NCBI RefSeq assembly: GCF_900101015.1
Contig: NZ_FNFZ01000003.1
Coordinates: forward strand, 147,141 to 211,140
Direction: 5' to 3'
Source of the DNA: Sarcina sp. DSM 11001
Lineage (GTDB): Bacteria > Bacillota > Clostridia > Lachnospirales > Lachnospiraceae
Length of the DNA stretch: 64,000 nt
Of this stretch, positions 7,361-15,696 are shown piece by piece. A model generated the notes under the pieces. It saw only the letters and a list, made by a program, of their open reading frames with translations, made no database searches and was not told the origin of the DNA. The position numbers and the translations under genes were made by a program. The stretch's first letter is position 1; the number at the start of each line of letters is the position of its first letter.

Positions 7361-8818
7361 TTACATATTTTGAAACAGCTCATCCAGTGTTATTGTGTTG
7401 ATAAAATCGCCAAAATACTCCACATGTCGTAAACCAAATGTTGTAATAAGCGTATTGTGAATCGAAGCCTTCTTTGGAAGGATTTCCCGAAGAAGACGCT
7501 CTCTTCGCATAAGCGCAAAATGACAGTCCTTGTCCGCAGTAAACTCATCGTTATAGAATTTAATTTCACACATGTTTACCACATTATCTTTTCTTTCAAT
7601 AATGAGGTCAATCTGTGCTCCCTCTGCATCTTCTGTACCCTTTTTGGACCAAAGTGATTCTTCCGTACTGACTCCACTGATCCCGAGAGCAGCTTTGATC
7701 TGCTTGATATGGTTGAAACACAGATTTTCATACGCCAGGCCATTCCAGCTCACTACAGCCTGCGTATTTGCAGCACCAATCCATTCTTTCTTTTTTCTTG
7801 AAGATTTGTCACTTACAAATCTTAAGTAAAAAATACAAAAGGGATCTGTAAGTTTATAATAGCTGTCCCGTTTACCATTCCCGAAAGAATCATATTTCAT
7901 TATGAAGGCTCCGGATTCCAGCGCTTTAAGCTGCCTGCTGAGTGAACCGCTGTCTGTAATGCCGGTTTTGCTCAGCAGCTCCTTTCTCGTCAATCCCCTG
8001 TTTTTCGAATTCAGGGCAATTACAATTGACTTCATCACCTCCGGATTTGTAAAAAGGGAGTAAAACAAACGTTCAAATTCATCTTTCAAAGGGGCGCCTC
8101 TGTCAAAAAAGAGAGCCTGTATATTCTGTGTAACGCTTAAAGCTTTGTCAAAAAAATTCAGATAGAATGGAATACCTCCTGCCATCATATAAGCATAAGC
8201 GATGTCATAGCGGGATAGCGAAAATCCTTTTGACAGGAAAAACTGCTCACACTCATACAGATTAAATGGCTGAAGATCTATCTCATATGTGAGCCTGCCA
8301 TAAAGGCCCCCGTAATTGTTTACCAGTTTGTCGAGAACCCATGAGGTGGAACTTCCGCACGTAATAAGCATTATATTATGCCTGTGGCATGCCCAACTGT
8401 TCCAGAATGCCTCAAGTCCTGTTATAAAACCTGCTTTGGGTGTGTCCATCCACTGAATTTCATCGAGGAAAACCAGAAGTCGTCTATTAGTGACATCTTT
8501 TTCAGTCAGAAAACTCTCCAGCATATAAAATGCTTCCAGCCAGGATTTCGGTGGATCGCATTTCTTCATTCCCTGCATCATGAGTGACTGGTGAAAATGA
8601 GCAAGCTGCTCTCTCATACGATTCTTTTTAACGCCGCCTTCGTCTGTGCCGACCGGAGACAAACCGGCATGTCTGAACGTAATATCACCATAAAAAACTT
8701 CATCAATAAGATACGTCTTTCCTACTCTTCTTCGCCCATATACCGCAACAAATTCCGCCCGTCCGCTGTCATACAGTTCCCTGAGCTTCTTCTGTTCCTT
8801 CTTCCTGCCTATTATCAT
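7361..8818 (-). CDS. AAA ATPase with winged helix and DUF234-like nuclease domain
   Basis: A 485-aa cytoplasmic P-loop ATPase of the archaeal-type/DUF234 group. Walker A is GRRRVGKT (residues 28-35) and Walker B is VFLDEIQ (116-122). A winged helix (TRKELLSKTGITDSGSLSRQ) lies mid-protein. The C-terminal PD-(D/E)XK-like domain has IDLIIERKD followed by EIKFY, so the D...ExK site looks intact, unlike the DUF4143 relative at 3861. The start is ATG 8818, preceded by GGAGAT; an ATG four codons earlier lacks a site. It stands alone, has a near-consensus promoter, and is controlled by two 57-bp palindromic copies set 84 bp apart. The function of this family is unknown. Confidence 0.85.
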   Translation of the reverse strand: MIIGRKKEQKKLRELYDSGRAEFVAVYGRRRVGKTYLIDEVFYGDITFRHAGLSPVGTDEGGVKKNRMREQLAHFHQSLMMQGMKKCDPPKSWLEAFYMLESFLTEKDVTNRRLLVFLDEIQWMDTPKAGFITGLEAFWNSWACHRHNIMLITCGSSTSWVLDKLVNNYGGLYGRLTYEIDLQPFNLYECEQFFLSKGFSLSRYDIAYAYMMAGGIPFYLNFFDKALSVTQNIQALFFDRGAPLKDEFERLFYSLFTNPEVMKSIVIALNSKNRGLTRKELLSKTGITDSGSLSRQLKALESGAFIMKYDSFGNGKRDSYYKLTDPFCIFYLRFVSDKSSRKKKEWIGAANTQAVVSWNGLAYENLCFNHIKQIKAALGISGVSTEESLWSKKGTEDAEGAQIDLIIERKDNVVNMCEIKFYNDEFTADKDCHFALMRRERLLREILPKKASIHNTLITTFGLRHVEYFGDFINTITLDELFQNM

Positions 8819-8830
8819 GACAATCTCCAT

Positions 8831-8968
8831 ATTTTATATTTTTCGGTCAACGCATTATTCACTGCTTTCACCGAAAATTATATAGTTAATCCAGAGCCTC
8901 GTCAATGTTGGATAAAATTATATTTTTCGGCGAACCATTTAAAATATGCTTTTGCCGAAAGTTATATA
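8831..8968 (-). repeat. Two 57-bp palindromic repeats bracketing the promoter
   Basis: On the minus strand one copy starts at 8968 and the other at 8884, an offset of 84 bp, about eight helical turns. Each begins TATATAA, carries TTTCGG as the left arm, a shared centre (AAAGCA ... ATG.GTT), and CCGAAAAATATAA as the right arm. They are direct repeats of a palindrome, a pattern expected for operators that loop or for cooperative binding. Confidence 0.7.
8877..8905 (-). promoter_or_regulatory. Sigma-A promoter of AAA-DUF234 gene
   Basis: On the minus strand -35 TTGACG (8905-8900), 17-bp spacer, -10 TATAAT (8882-8877). The -10 box forms the start of one palindromic repeat copy, and the other copy lies upstream of the -35, so the promoter is bracketed. 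Confidence 0.75.
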
Positions 8969-9772
8969 CCAATCATAAAAACCGGTGCAGCTCACTGCTG
9001 TGGAGCCTGCACCGGCTGTTCTGAGCCATATCACAATCTTCAATTGTCCCAAAAGTGTCCCGGTCATCCAGCCAGATTCTACCGAAAGTCCGGAAAATTC
9101 TTCCTTTTTAAGCAAGTTCAGAACATACCGATATCCGACCTTTGTATTGTAACGAACTCCCTGTTTCAGATCGATATAGCGCTCCGCAAGTTCAGTGACT
9201 GTGATCTGACCGCCGGAAAAGCGGATCCCGTCTTCCCGGTCTTTCTTTATAGCTGCTTCCTTTCTCATCAAAGGAGTAAATTCCAGTTGATATTCCCGGA
9301 ACAATTTTATAATCACTGCTTCTGTGGTTCCGGAAAAAGACACGATCCCGACCTCACTCTTCAGGTTACGAACATCCTCAAGCACTTCCCTTGTCTTTGT
9401 CTCATGGATCGAAAAGACGTATTTATCCGGATTTAATTGTTTTATCACTTCCGTAAAAGCTTTGATGGCAAAGTTATAATGCTGTGTGGAAACAGAAAAA
9501 TGTTCTTTATCCATATCCTTCGACAGATACCTGTCCTCAAGAATCTCATACTGACCAACCGCCTTCTTCACATATACCAGGAATTCCCTGCCTGCCCCTG
9601 TCAAAGATATTCCTTTGTTCGTTCTTTCAAATATCAGTATGCCCAGTTCTTCCTCCAGTTCACGAATACTGGCTGACAAAGCCGGCTGAGTTACATAAAG
9701 TTTTGAAGCCGCTTCACGCATGGAAGAAGATCCGGCTATTTCAAGTACATATTTCAGTTGTGTTATATTCAT
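8939..9772 (-). pseudogene. LysR-type regulator truncated and fused to integrase fragment
   Basis: The start at 9772 (MNITQLKYVLEIA) has GAGGT upstream. The first ~165 residues are a LysR-family regulator: N-terminal winged helix with TQPALSASIRELEEELG and the first part of the effector domain. At about position 9271 the match switches to KEAAIKKDREDGI ... VRYNTKVGYRYV, which is the N-terminal core-binding region of a tyrosine recombinase from an integrative element. After about 65 residues it runs into the 60-bp repeat (9002-9061) and stops. A normal LysR has about 300 residues with a complete effector domain, so this one lacks half its sensor. The head could still bind DNA; more likely it is a recombination scar. 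Confidence 0.7.
9002..9061 (-). repeat. 60-bp dispersed repeat, copy 2
   Basis: Partner of 5287-5346. Here it forms the C-terminal coding tail of the LysR-integrase chimera. The adjacent sequence adds a hairpin CCGGTGCAG/CTGCACCGG at about 8979-9020. Confidence 0.6.
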
Positions 9773-9934
9773 ACCTCTCACCTGAATTCATTTTCATATA
9801 GCCTTATCGGAGATATCAACCACATAATGGTCGCCATCGACCTTATCAATTACATATACATTTATTCCCTGGCCATCTTAGCGTAGACACTCTTCTGAAC
9901 AATCTCCGGAATTGCGATATTTTCTCACCCAATT

Positions 9935-10263
9935 TCACGAGAAACCTTTTCGCGGATTTCGCCTATAATACATTCCCCTAGCATAAAACAATAGCAATTC
10001 ATCTTCAACTGCATCTTTGCTCATAATGTAAGTATACGGAAGTCGAAAAGGAATCTCCGTTTTTTGAATTGTGACAAAATCAATCCACACATTGGTATCA
10101 CTGCTGATATACTGTATAGTTTAAACCTCGTTAAAGTGATACATAACTTCCAGTTGTCTCCAAACATGGCTTCCACGGCATCTTCTGTGCCTTTAAGGCC
10201 CAGATATCGAAGTGCATATTTTCTGCTCTCTCCTCATGTACCTGGCATTCCGAAAGTTGCCTA
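9935..10263 (-). pseudogene. Remnants of a PIN toxin pair and a Fic tail
   Basis: Three scraps are readable on the minus strand. 10263-10233 copies the last codons of the Fic gene (NFRNARYM). About 10224-10127 reads RKYALRYLGLKGTEDAVEAM, which may be an antitoxin C-terminus. About 10113-9935 reads ISSDTNVWIDF ... LPYTYIMSKDAVEDELL, like the start of a PIN-domain toxin with its first Asp in place, and then goes out of frame. None is complete. The PIN assignment is from the SSDTNVWIDF motif; the antitoxin assignment is from position only. Confidence 0.5.
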
Positions 10264-10285
10264 TCCTGGCTTATTTTCGGACAAC

Positions 10286-10313
10286 ATAAAAAGGCGGTTC
10301 TGTATAGAACCGC
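10286..10313 (-). terminator. Terminator after the 582-aa gene
   Basis: Stem GCGGTTCT (10294-10301)/AGAACCGC (10306-10313) followed on the minus strand by CCTTTTTA. It sits about 70 bp beyond the stop of the leftward gene. Confidence 0.75.
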
Positions 10314-10384
10314 ACCACTCACTATATCGTTATCGTTATATCTGCACTTGTTCTGCCCCCGGGCCATGTGTAATTTGAGTCTTC

Positions 10385-12133
10385 TTATCTTCTCATCCAG
10401 ACCCTACTGTCCGCCGGAAAGACATGGGGTGATTCGCCCCCCGCATTGCAGGCCATACAGACATCATTAATGAAATCGCTATCCGTCATTAACTTCTGCA
10501 GATCGAGGCAGTCGAGCCATTTCAGCCCATAATTATTATTGTTCAAAAAAATGAAATATGTCTTAAGTCCTGCCGCCTCCAAAACCGCCCAGCTATGTAC
10601 AGCACTCACCTCTGTGCCAAGCGGAGTGCCTGCCCAGTTAAGCATTATATCCGACGTCCACCCGGGCGGATCACCCGCTGCCACAGCAGTTTCGTCTCCC
10701 ACAGAGTCTCCCACGGAGTCTCCCGCGGAGCCACCACTCGCTGCCCCGGCAGCAAACACCAAAACCGGCACCCCGCAAACCTCTCCTTTGACCGTTCCTT
10801 GTTTCAGGAACTCCGGAGACACATTATCCGTATCAATAAACGGAGAGACCGCCCGGATATTGCCCGTATTATAATACAGCTCGAGCATTGTCGGCAGGCC
10901 GCAGCAGCAGAGATCACCCATCTCAGGCCGCCTGTCTTCGTACGCCCTTTTCGACCTTAATATGATTTCGCCGTCGACGGCTCCATTCGGAAGTATGAGA
11001 TTTAATTCGATATCCTCTAATCTCGTATCCTCCTGCCGCCTGAACTCTATTTTGCGCTTTCCGCCTCTTGTCCGGAACCCTTCCTCAATAAGCCCGCAGA
11101 TCACCTCCGCATCCTTCGGGTCAAAAGAATGATAAAACACGATCGGTCTCTCTTCTTTCTCAAAACCGGGTTCCACCGCAGTTTCTTTCACGGTCTCCCA
11201 ATAAGTCTCTTCCGCCTTTTTCAGATGTTCCCTGTAAACCTTTTCTTCCGGGCTGTCCGTGCACTCCCTGATCAGTTTCCTGAGGATCACCGCCGCCTTT
11301 TCCGCTTCAGAAGAAAAACCGGTCGTTTCCGCCGCAGCGATGCAGCTCCGCGCATAGTCATCAAACGCTTCCCATCTCTGCGTATACTTTCCCAGCTGCT
11401 CTGACTTCCGGCTCATCTCCATAAACAGCAAGGCAGCTTTTTCCTTGTCGCCGGCTGCAAGCGCCTCATGGCCTTGCTCTTCCAGCCGCAGGACCTCTGC
11501 CCGGCTCTGATCGTATTCCTCCGATTTTCGAAAGGGAGTCAGCCTTTGTTTGCGGACATAGGTCGGCTCACTCACCGCCCGCTCATGAGATACCATTCGA
11601 TTTCCGTCGGAATCGTTGTGATCCCCTGGAGGATCTGCAAGGCACTCCTTCGCCTCCTCGGCAAACGGCCCCTCCACGGCAATCATCTCCCGGCAGAAAT
11701 CTATGACATCCTCCGTCGTCATCCCTTCCTTCCAGCCGCATTTGTAAGTGCGGTAACTGAAAGCATATTCCCGGGGCGCGGGGTAAGAGTATTTTGTCAG
11801 ATAGCAGAACGCGAAGCGAGCCATTTGCGTCGGCGCTTCATAGGCCGCTTCTTTGAGGATTTCCGCATCAGGCTCCCTGGCCACCTGCTCTCTTAGGACA
11901 TAATACTCCTCATACTGATCATCTTCCGGTTCTCTGGGATTCACCCTCCTCTCAGGAATTTCACTGAACCTCAGCTTCTTCATCAGCATATTCTGACGAG
12001 AGCCATACGCATGCTGAATAATATACTCAAGATAGTATTTGTCTTCTTCGGGATCCAATTTCCTGATCTCCTGCACATTGGGCAATGGAGTATCCCAGTC
12101 ATTCCACATATCCGGATGAAAAATGCCTTTCAT
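10385..12133 (-). CDS. Unknown 582-aa cytoplasmic protein
   Basis: I do not recognise the family. There is no signal peptide or membrane segment. The start is ATG 12133 because GGAGGGAG lies just upstream; an in-frame ATG nine codons earlier has none. The N-terminal 200 residues are Glu/Tyr-rich and mainly helical. Residues about 215-330 look like a helical, repeat-type segment (EEQGHEALAAGDKEKAALLF), as in TPR-like proteins. A charged block RTRGGKRKIEFRRQEDTR follows, and this block survives as a fragment at 6586-6770. A Gly/Ser/Asp-rich linker (AASGGSAGDSVGDSVGD) separates a last domain. It has its own TATAAT box (minus strand, 12175-12170) and terminators on both sides, so it is monocistronic. 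Confidence 0.8.
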   Translation of the reverse strand: MKGIFHPDMWNDWDTPLPNVQEIRKLDPEEDKYYLEYIIQHAYGSRQNMLMKKLRFSEIPERRVNPREPEDDQYEEYYVLREQVAREPDAEILKEAAYEAPTQMARFAFCYLTKYSYPAPREYAFSYRTYKCGWKEGMTTEDVIDFCREMIAVEGPFAEEAKECLADPPGDHNDSDGNRMVSHERAVSEPTYVRKQRLTPFRKSEEYDQSRAEVLRLEEQGHEALAAGDKEKAALLFMEMSRKSEQLGKYTQRWEAFDDYARSCIAAAETTGFSSEAEKAAVILRKLIRECTDSPEEKVYREHLKKAEETYWETVKETAVEPGFEKEERPIVFYHSFDPKDAEVICGLIEEGFRTRGGKRKIEFRRQEDTRLEDIELNLILPNGAVDGEIILRSKRAYEDRRPEMGDLCCCGLPTMLELYYNTGNIRAVSPFIDTDNVSPEFLKQGTVKGEVCGVPVLVFAAGAASGGSAGDSVGDSVGDETAVAAGDPPGWTSDIMLNWAGTPLGTEVSAVHSWAVLEAAGLKTYFIFLNNNNYGLKWLDCLDLQKLMTDSDFINDVCMACNAGGESPHVFPADSRVWMRR

Positions 12134-12190
12134 AAGCTTCTCCCTCCCACCATACCACACTTACGCTCTATTATACTATAATCGAAAAAA

Positions 12191-12219
12191 GCGCCCACCG
12201 CCAATATGGCGATGGGCGC
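12191..12219 (-). terminator. Terminator of the TlpA-like pair
   Basis: Stem GCGCCCA-C-CGCCA/TGGCG-A-TGGGCGC with a short loop, followed on the minus strand by TTTTTT. It closes the transcript of the two redoxin genes. A further hairpin, CACCTG/CAGGTG with outer GCCCT/AGGGC, lies at 12272-12297. Confidence 0.8.
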
Positions 12220-12324
12220 AGTTCCTTCCGTTCAGACCACTCTGAATCCTGATCACACAACCTGTCTACGAAGCCCTCCACCTGCTCAGGTGAAGGGCCG
12301 CTGCTGAAGCAGGTTTCCTTCGAT

Positions 12325-13812
12325 TTATTCGACGGCCTTCAGGGCCTCTTCGAGCCTCTCCCTGTATTTATCAAAATATGCTCCTTTTACGGGAAGGGTC
12401 AGTACTCTGCCTTCGCTGTCAACGAAATAGGTAGTCGGCAGGCCGACCGTAAGCAGAGTTTTCGCAAGCTCATCCGTCTGCCTGATGTTGGTGTAAGTAA
12501 CGCCATTGTCCTCGAGGATCTTAATGACCTGTTGGACATTTTCATCATCCAGGTCAGTGCAGATCCCGATGATCTGGCAGTCCTTCTCAGCGAGTTCTTT
12601 ACTGAGTTCCTCCAGTTCCGGCATCTCCTGCTTGCAGTAAGTGCACCAGGTCGCCCAGAGATTGATCATCGTCACTTTGTGTCCAGCAAAGAGATCGGCG
12701 GAAGATACCGCATTCCCGTTGATGTCAGTGGTCTCAAAGGAGAGCTTTGTCCCGACCGGAGTGATTTCGAAGGCTCTGTGGGCTCCTTTGAGGGTTACGC
12801 CGCTGAGCACGTCCTGCTCCGCGTTCGCCATCACATCCTGATACTCGGCATACATCTCTTCCGGCATTTCCTCCCTGAACATGTCATCATAGTCTGAGTA
12901 GTCGGGGATTATATAATAATAGTTGTAATCGCCTGCTGTCCCGAGCTGTCCGGTCTTGCTGATCGTGGATCTGTCCTCGACGAATTCATCCAGTACCGTC
13001 TCAAAATCCATATCATTTTTAATGGCGACGATCATAGCAGTTGCCAGATTGAACTTGTAGTAATCATCGACTCTCTGTCTGACTTCATCTGTCTCCATTT
13101 CACTTTCAGTGAGCCCGTAATAATATGTCCGAATAGCTTCTCTTTCCTCGTCTGTCCTGGGAAGATAGAGCAGATTCGAGTAGAAAATATTGGAATTGAA
13201 GTCAGTCTCACCTTTGTCCGCAGCATGGTACTGGCCTTTATACTCTTTGTATCTTTCCGGCACCTTGAACGTAAAGCCTGTCATGTCAAAAGACCACTCG
13301 GAGTCAGTTTTTCTGTATTCTCCATCAGACTTCTGTCCGGCGCTTTCTTCGTTGGTCTCGTCTGCTGCCGCATCCGCCCCGTCCGCTGCATCCACGGCTT
13401 TTAATTCTTCGCCCTCTTTGAGGAGCCCAATGACAGCGATCCTGTCGTCCGCTGTCAGATTCGCGGTCTCGCTGCTCTTTTGATATCCCGCCGGCTGCTT
13501 CAGGATATGCGCTTCGTAATTGCCGGGATCCATGTTAAATACAGCCGCTCCGGTATTGTCGGTCACGCCCATCATGCACATGGTATCCGAGCAGAACTGC
13601 ACCTTGACTCCTGCCAAAGGCTCTTCGGTATTGGCATCCTTGACAAAAATAATGTATCCGTCTGTCTGAGAGGGAAATTCCCCGGCAGCCTGCTGATCCG
13701 CCTGCACTTCTGCCCTGGACTGCGCCCCCGCGCTCTTTCCTCCTCCGCCGGAACCCATAAGAAACGGCGCGATCAGGCAGATCATAACAACGATTGCTAC
13801 ATACTTTTTCAT
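12325..13812 (-). CDS. Secreted TlpA-like thioredoxin-fold protein, paralogue A
   Basis: A 495-aa exported protein. The signal peptide ends in LMGSGGGG, where a lipobox Cys is expected but Ser is present. A prealbumin/Cna-B-like domain (about residues 50-130, KDANTEEPLAGVKVQF) is followed by an unrecognised middle region. A C-terminal TlpA/ResA-like thioredoxin fold has WATWCTYC (CTYC at 390-393) and the cis-Pro loop VGLPT. The likely role is thiol-disulfide exchange outside the membrane. The start is ATG 13812; the TTG three codons earlier is less likely. It lies 21 bp after the stop of paralogue B, so the two share a transcript. It lacks the repeat linker of its partner. Confidence 0.83.
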   Translation of the reverse strand: MKKYVAIVVMICLIAPFLMGSGGGGKSAGAQSRAEVQADQQAAGEFPSQTDGYIIFVKDANTEEPLAGVKVQFCSDTMCMMGVTDNTGAAVFNMDPGNYEAHILKQPAGYQKSSETANLTADDRIAVIGLLKEGEELKAVDAADGADAAADETNEESAGQKSDGEYRKTDSEWSFDMTGFTFKVPERYKEYKGQYHAADKGETDFNSNIFYSNLLYLPRTDEEREAIRTYYYGLTESEMETDEVRQRVDDYYKFNLATAMIVAIKNDMDFETVLDEFVEDRSTISKTGQLGTAGDYNYYYIIPDYSDYDDMFREEMPEEMYAEYQDVMANAEQDVLSGVTLKGAHRAFEITPVGTKLSFETTDINGNAVSSADLFAGHKVTMINLWATWCTYCKQEMPELEELSKELAEKDCQIIGICTDLDDENVQQVIKILEDNGVTYTNIRQTDELAKTLLTVGLPTTYFVDSEGRVLTLPVKGAYFDKYRERLEEALKAVE

Positions 13813-13833
13813 AATTAACAACCCCCATCAGTT

Positions 13834-15435
13834 CTATTCCATCTCAGAAAGCAGCTCCTGAAGAGTTACCGAATACTGCTCCACGTTTCTGCCGACGATC
13901 GGGGAGCAAAGGATTTTTCCTTCGCTGTCCACAAAATAACTGGTGGGCAGGCCGACAGCCGGGAGCTGCTCATCACAGATCACATCGTTAGAACGGACAT
14001 TGCGGAATGTCACGCCATGTTCTTCCAGAATCTTTTTGGCCAGCGGGACCATTTCTTCATCCTTCGCGTCATCGCAGATCCCGATGATCTGGCAGTCCAG
14101 ATCGGCCCACTCTTTATTCAATGCTTCGAGATCTTCCATCTCTGCTTTGCAGTTACTGCACCATGTAGCCCAGATATTGATCATAGTGATCTTGTGGCCG
14201 GCGAGCAGTTCCCGGGAAGTGACCGGATTTCCCTCCAGATCCTGTGTTTCAAAAGATACAGCTGCTCCATCCTCAACATCGGGGTAAATCGACAAAGGCT
14301 CTTTGACCGTGATCCGGTCTTTGAAATTGCTTGTAGTCGCAGCCTCCTGCCAAAACTTGTACGCCTCCTCAAGCTTATCCTGCGGATAATCCGTATTACG
14401 GAGTTCTTCAAATTCACTTTCATCATCCAGGATCACATAATAAAACTTGTAATCACCGGCGGTGCCGATCTCATCACAGACCAAAATCGGTAAATCAAAC
14501 ATTTTTTTCTTGATTTCGTCTAAATCCTGGTCCCCGCGCACGCCCATCACGCGGAAAAATACCAGATTAGGCGAACCCTTATAGAATGCCTGCAGTTTGG
14601 CTATATCTTCATCAGTCAAATCATCCACCGAGCTAATGTCAATAGTATTCACATACTCCTCAAACTCGGCTGCAGTCTTAGCCTGGTATCCAACATATCC
14701 TGCCACTACGTCAGGGACGACACTTACTTCACCTACATCATTTATCCTGATCTCTCCTAACACATGTTTGAATTCTTCCGGGGCGTTAAAAGTGAATCCT
14801 GTTAAAGGGAGATCCAAAACCATATCAGACTCTGTGCTTTCGGTATTAACAGAATCCTCCGCGGTTTGGGACTCTGTTCCCTCTTTATCCAGAAGATAGA
14901 CTGCCGAGCAGTTGTCTTTGTCGAGTGTTACCTCCTCCTCGCTTTTCACGTAGCCGTCGGGAGCCTTCATCATGTGTACTGTATATGTTCCGGGATCTTC
15001 TGAATGGAACGAGGCCAATCCGCTCTCATCCGTCTTGCCCATCTGGCACAGGGAATCGGAACAGAACTGCACTCTGGCATCCGGGATCGGGGCCATTGTC
15101 TCCGCGTCTTTGACGAAGACCAGATAATCACCGGAGCTTACGGTATCGTCAGCAGCTGCCTGCGTACTATCCTGGGCCGTATCTTCGGAAGGCCGGGCCT
15201 CATCCTTGGTCACGTCAGCCTGAGCTGCATCTTCGGAAGGCCGGGCCTCCTCTTTGGTCACATCAGCCTGGGCTGCATCTTCGGAAGGCCGGGCCTCCTC
15301 TGTTCCCTCAGTCTGTGTCGCTTGCTCCTGGGTCTCTGCCGCCGGCTTCTGGCCGGAGCTGCCAGAACCGCCGCATCCCGCAAGAATTGAAGAGCAGAGA
15401 ACGGCAGCCAATAAAATAGAAATATACTTCTTCAT
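13834..15435 (-). CDS. TlpA-like thioredoxin-fold lipoprotein, paralogue B
   Basis: A 533-aa lipoprotein with lipobox ILAGC (Cys20), so it is membrane-anchored outside the cell. A linker with about three copies of a 16-residue unit (EARPSEDAAQADVTK) follows. Next come a Cna-B-like domain (DAETMAPIPDARVQFCSD), a middle region shared with paralogue A, and a C-terminal redoxin with CSNC at 426-429 and VGLPT. The family reduces or isomerises disulfides, or resupplies reductant to extracytoplasmic partners. AGGAGGAGACG precedes the ATG, and an extended -10 (TGGTATAAT on the minus strand, TATAAT at 15565-15560) is upstream. This gene is first in the two-gene operon. Confidence 0.85.
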   Translation of the reverse strand: MKKYISILLAAVLCSSILAGCGGSGSSGQKPAAETQEQATQTEGTEEARPSEDAAQADVTKEEARPSEDAAQADVTKDEARPSEDTAQDSTQAAADDTVSSGDYLVFVKDAETMAPIPDARVQFCSDSLCQMGKTDESGLASFHSEDPGTYTVHMMKAPDGYVKSEEEVTLDKDNCSAVYLLDKEGTESQTAEDSVNTESTESDMVLDLPLTGFTFNAPEEFKHVLGEIRINDVGEVSVVPDVVAGYVGYQAKTAAEFEEYVNTIDISSVDDLTDEDIAKLQAFYKGSPNLVFFRVMGVRGDQDLDEIKKKMFDLPILVCDEIGTAGDYKFYYVILDDESEFEELRNTDYPQDKLEEAYKFWQEAATTSNFKDRITVKEPLSIYPDVEDGAAVSFETQDLEGNPVTSRELLAGHKITMINIWATWCSNCKAEMEDLEALNKEWADLDCQIIGICDDAKDEEMVPLAKKILEEHGVTFRNVRSNDVICDEQLPAVGLPTSYFVDSEGKILCSPIVGRNVEQYSVTLQELLSEME

Positions 15436-15559
15436 AATTATCGTCTCCTCCTTATTCGAAATGTCATGATTTCTTAAGTCTTCTCTCCCGGTTGTACTGC
15501 TTCATTGAATTCTGCTTCATTGAATCAGGTACAATTGGGTATGGAAAAACGTTTAAGTT

Positions 15560-15567
15560 ATTATACC
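15560..15567 (-). promoter_or_regulatory. Extended -10 of TlpA-like operon
   Basis: The minus strand reads TGGTATAAT about 125 bp upstream of the paralogue B start. No good -35 is seen at 17 bp, which fits an extended -10 promoter. Confidence 0.45.
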
Positions 15568-15696
15568 ACCTGTTTAAGCAATGCTATACAAGAAAAGAAG
15601 TGCCTGCCTCCCCCATGAAAGACCTGGTCGGTGCTTAACGCGTGCCAAAGGGCAGACCGCACCTCATAAACAACAATTCGCAAATAAGGATCTGTA

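Noticed and set aside
8591..9436. 281-codon rightward frame across the AAA-DUF234 start and LysR region
   Set aside because: It crosses an intact gene, a promoter with operators and a pseudogene on the opposite strand, without a ribosome site.
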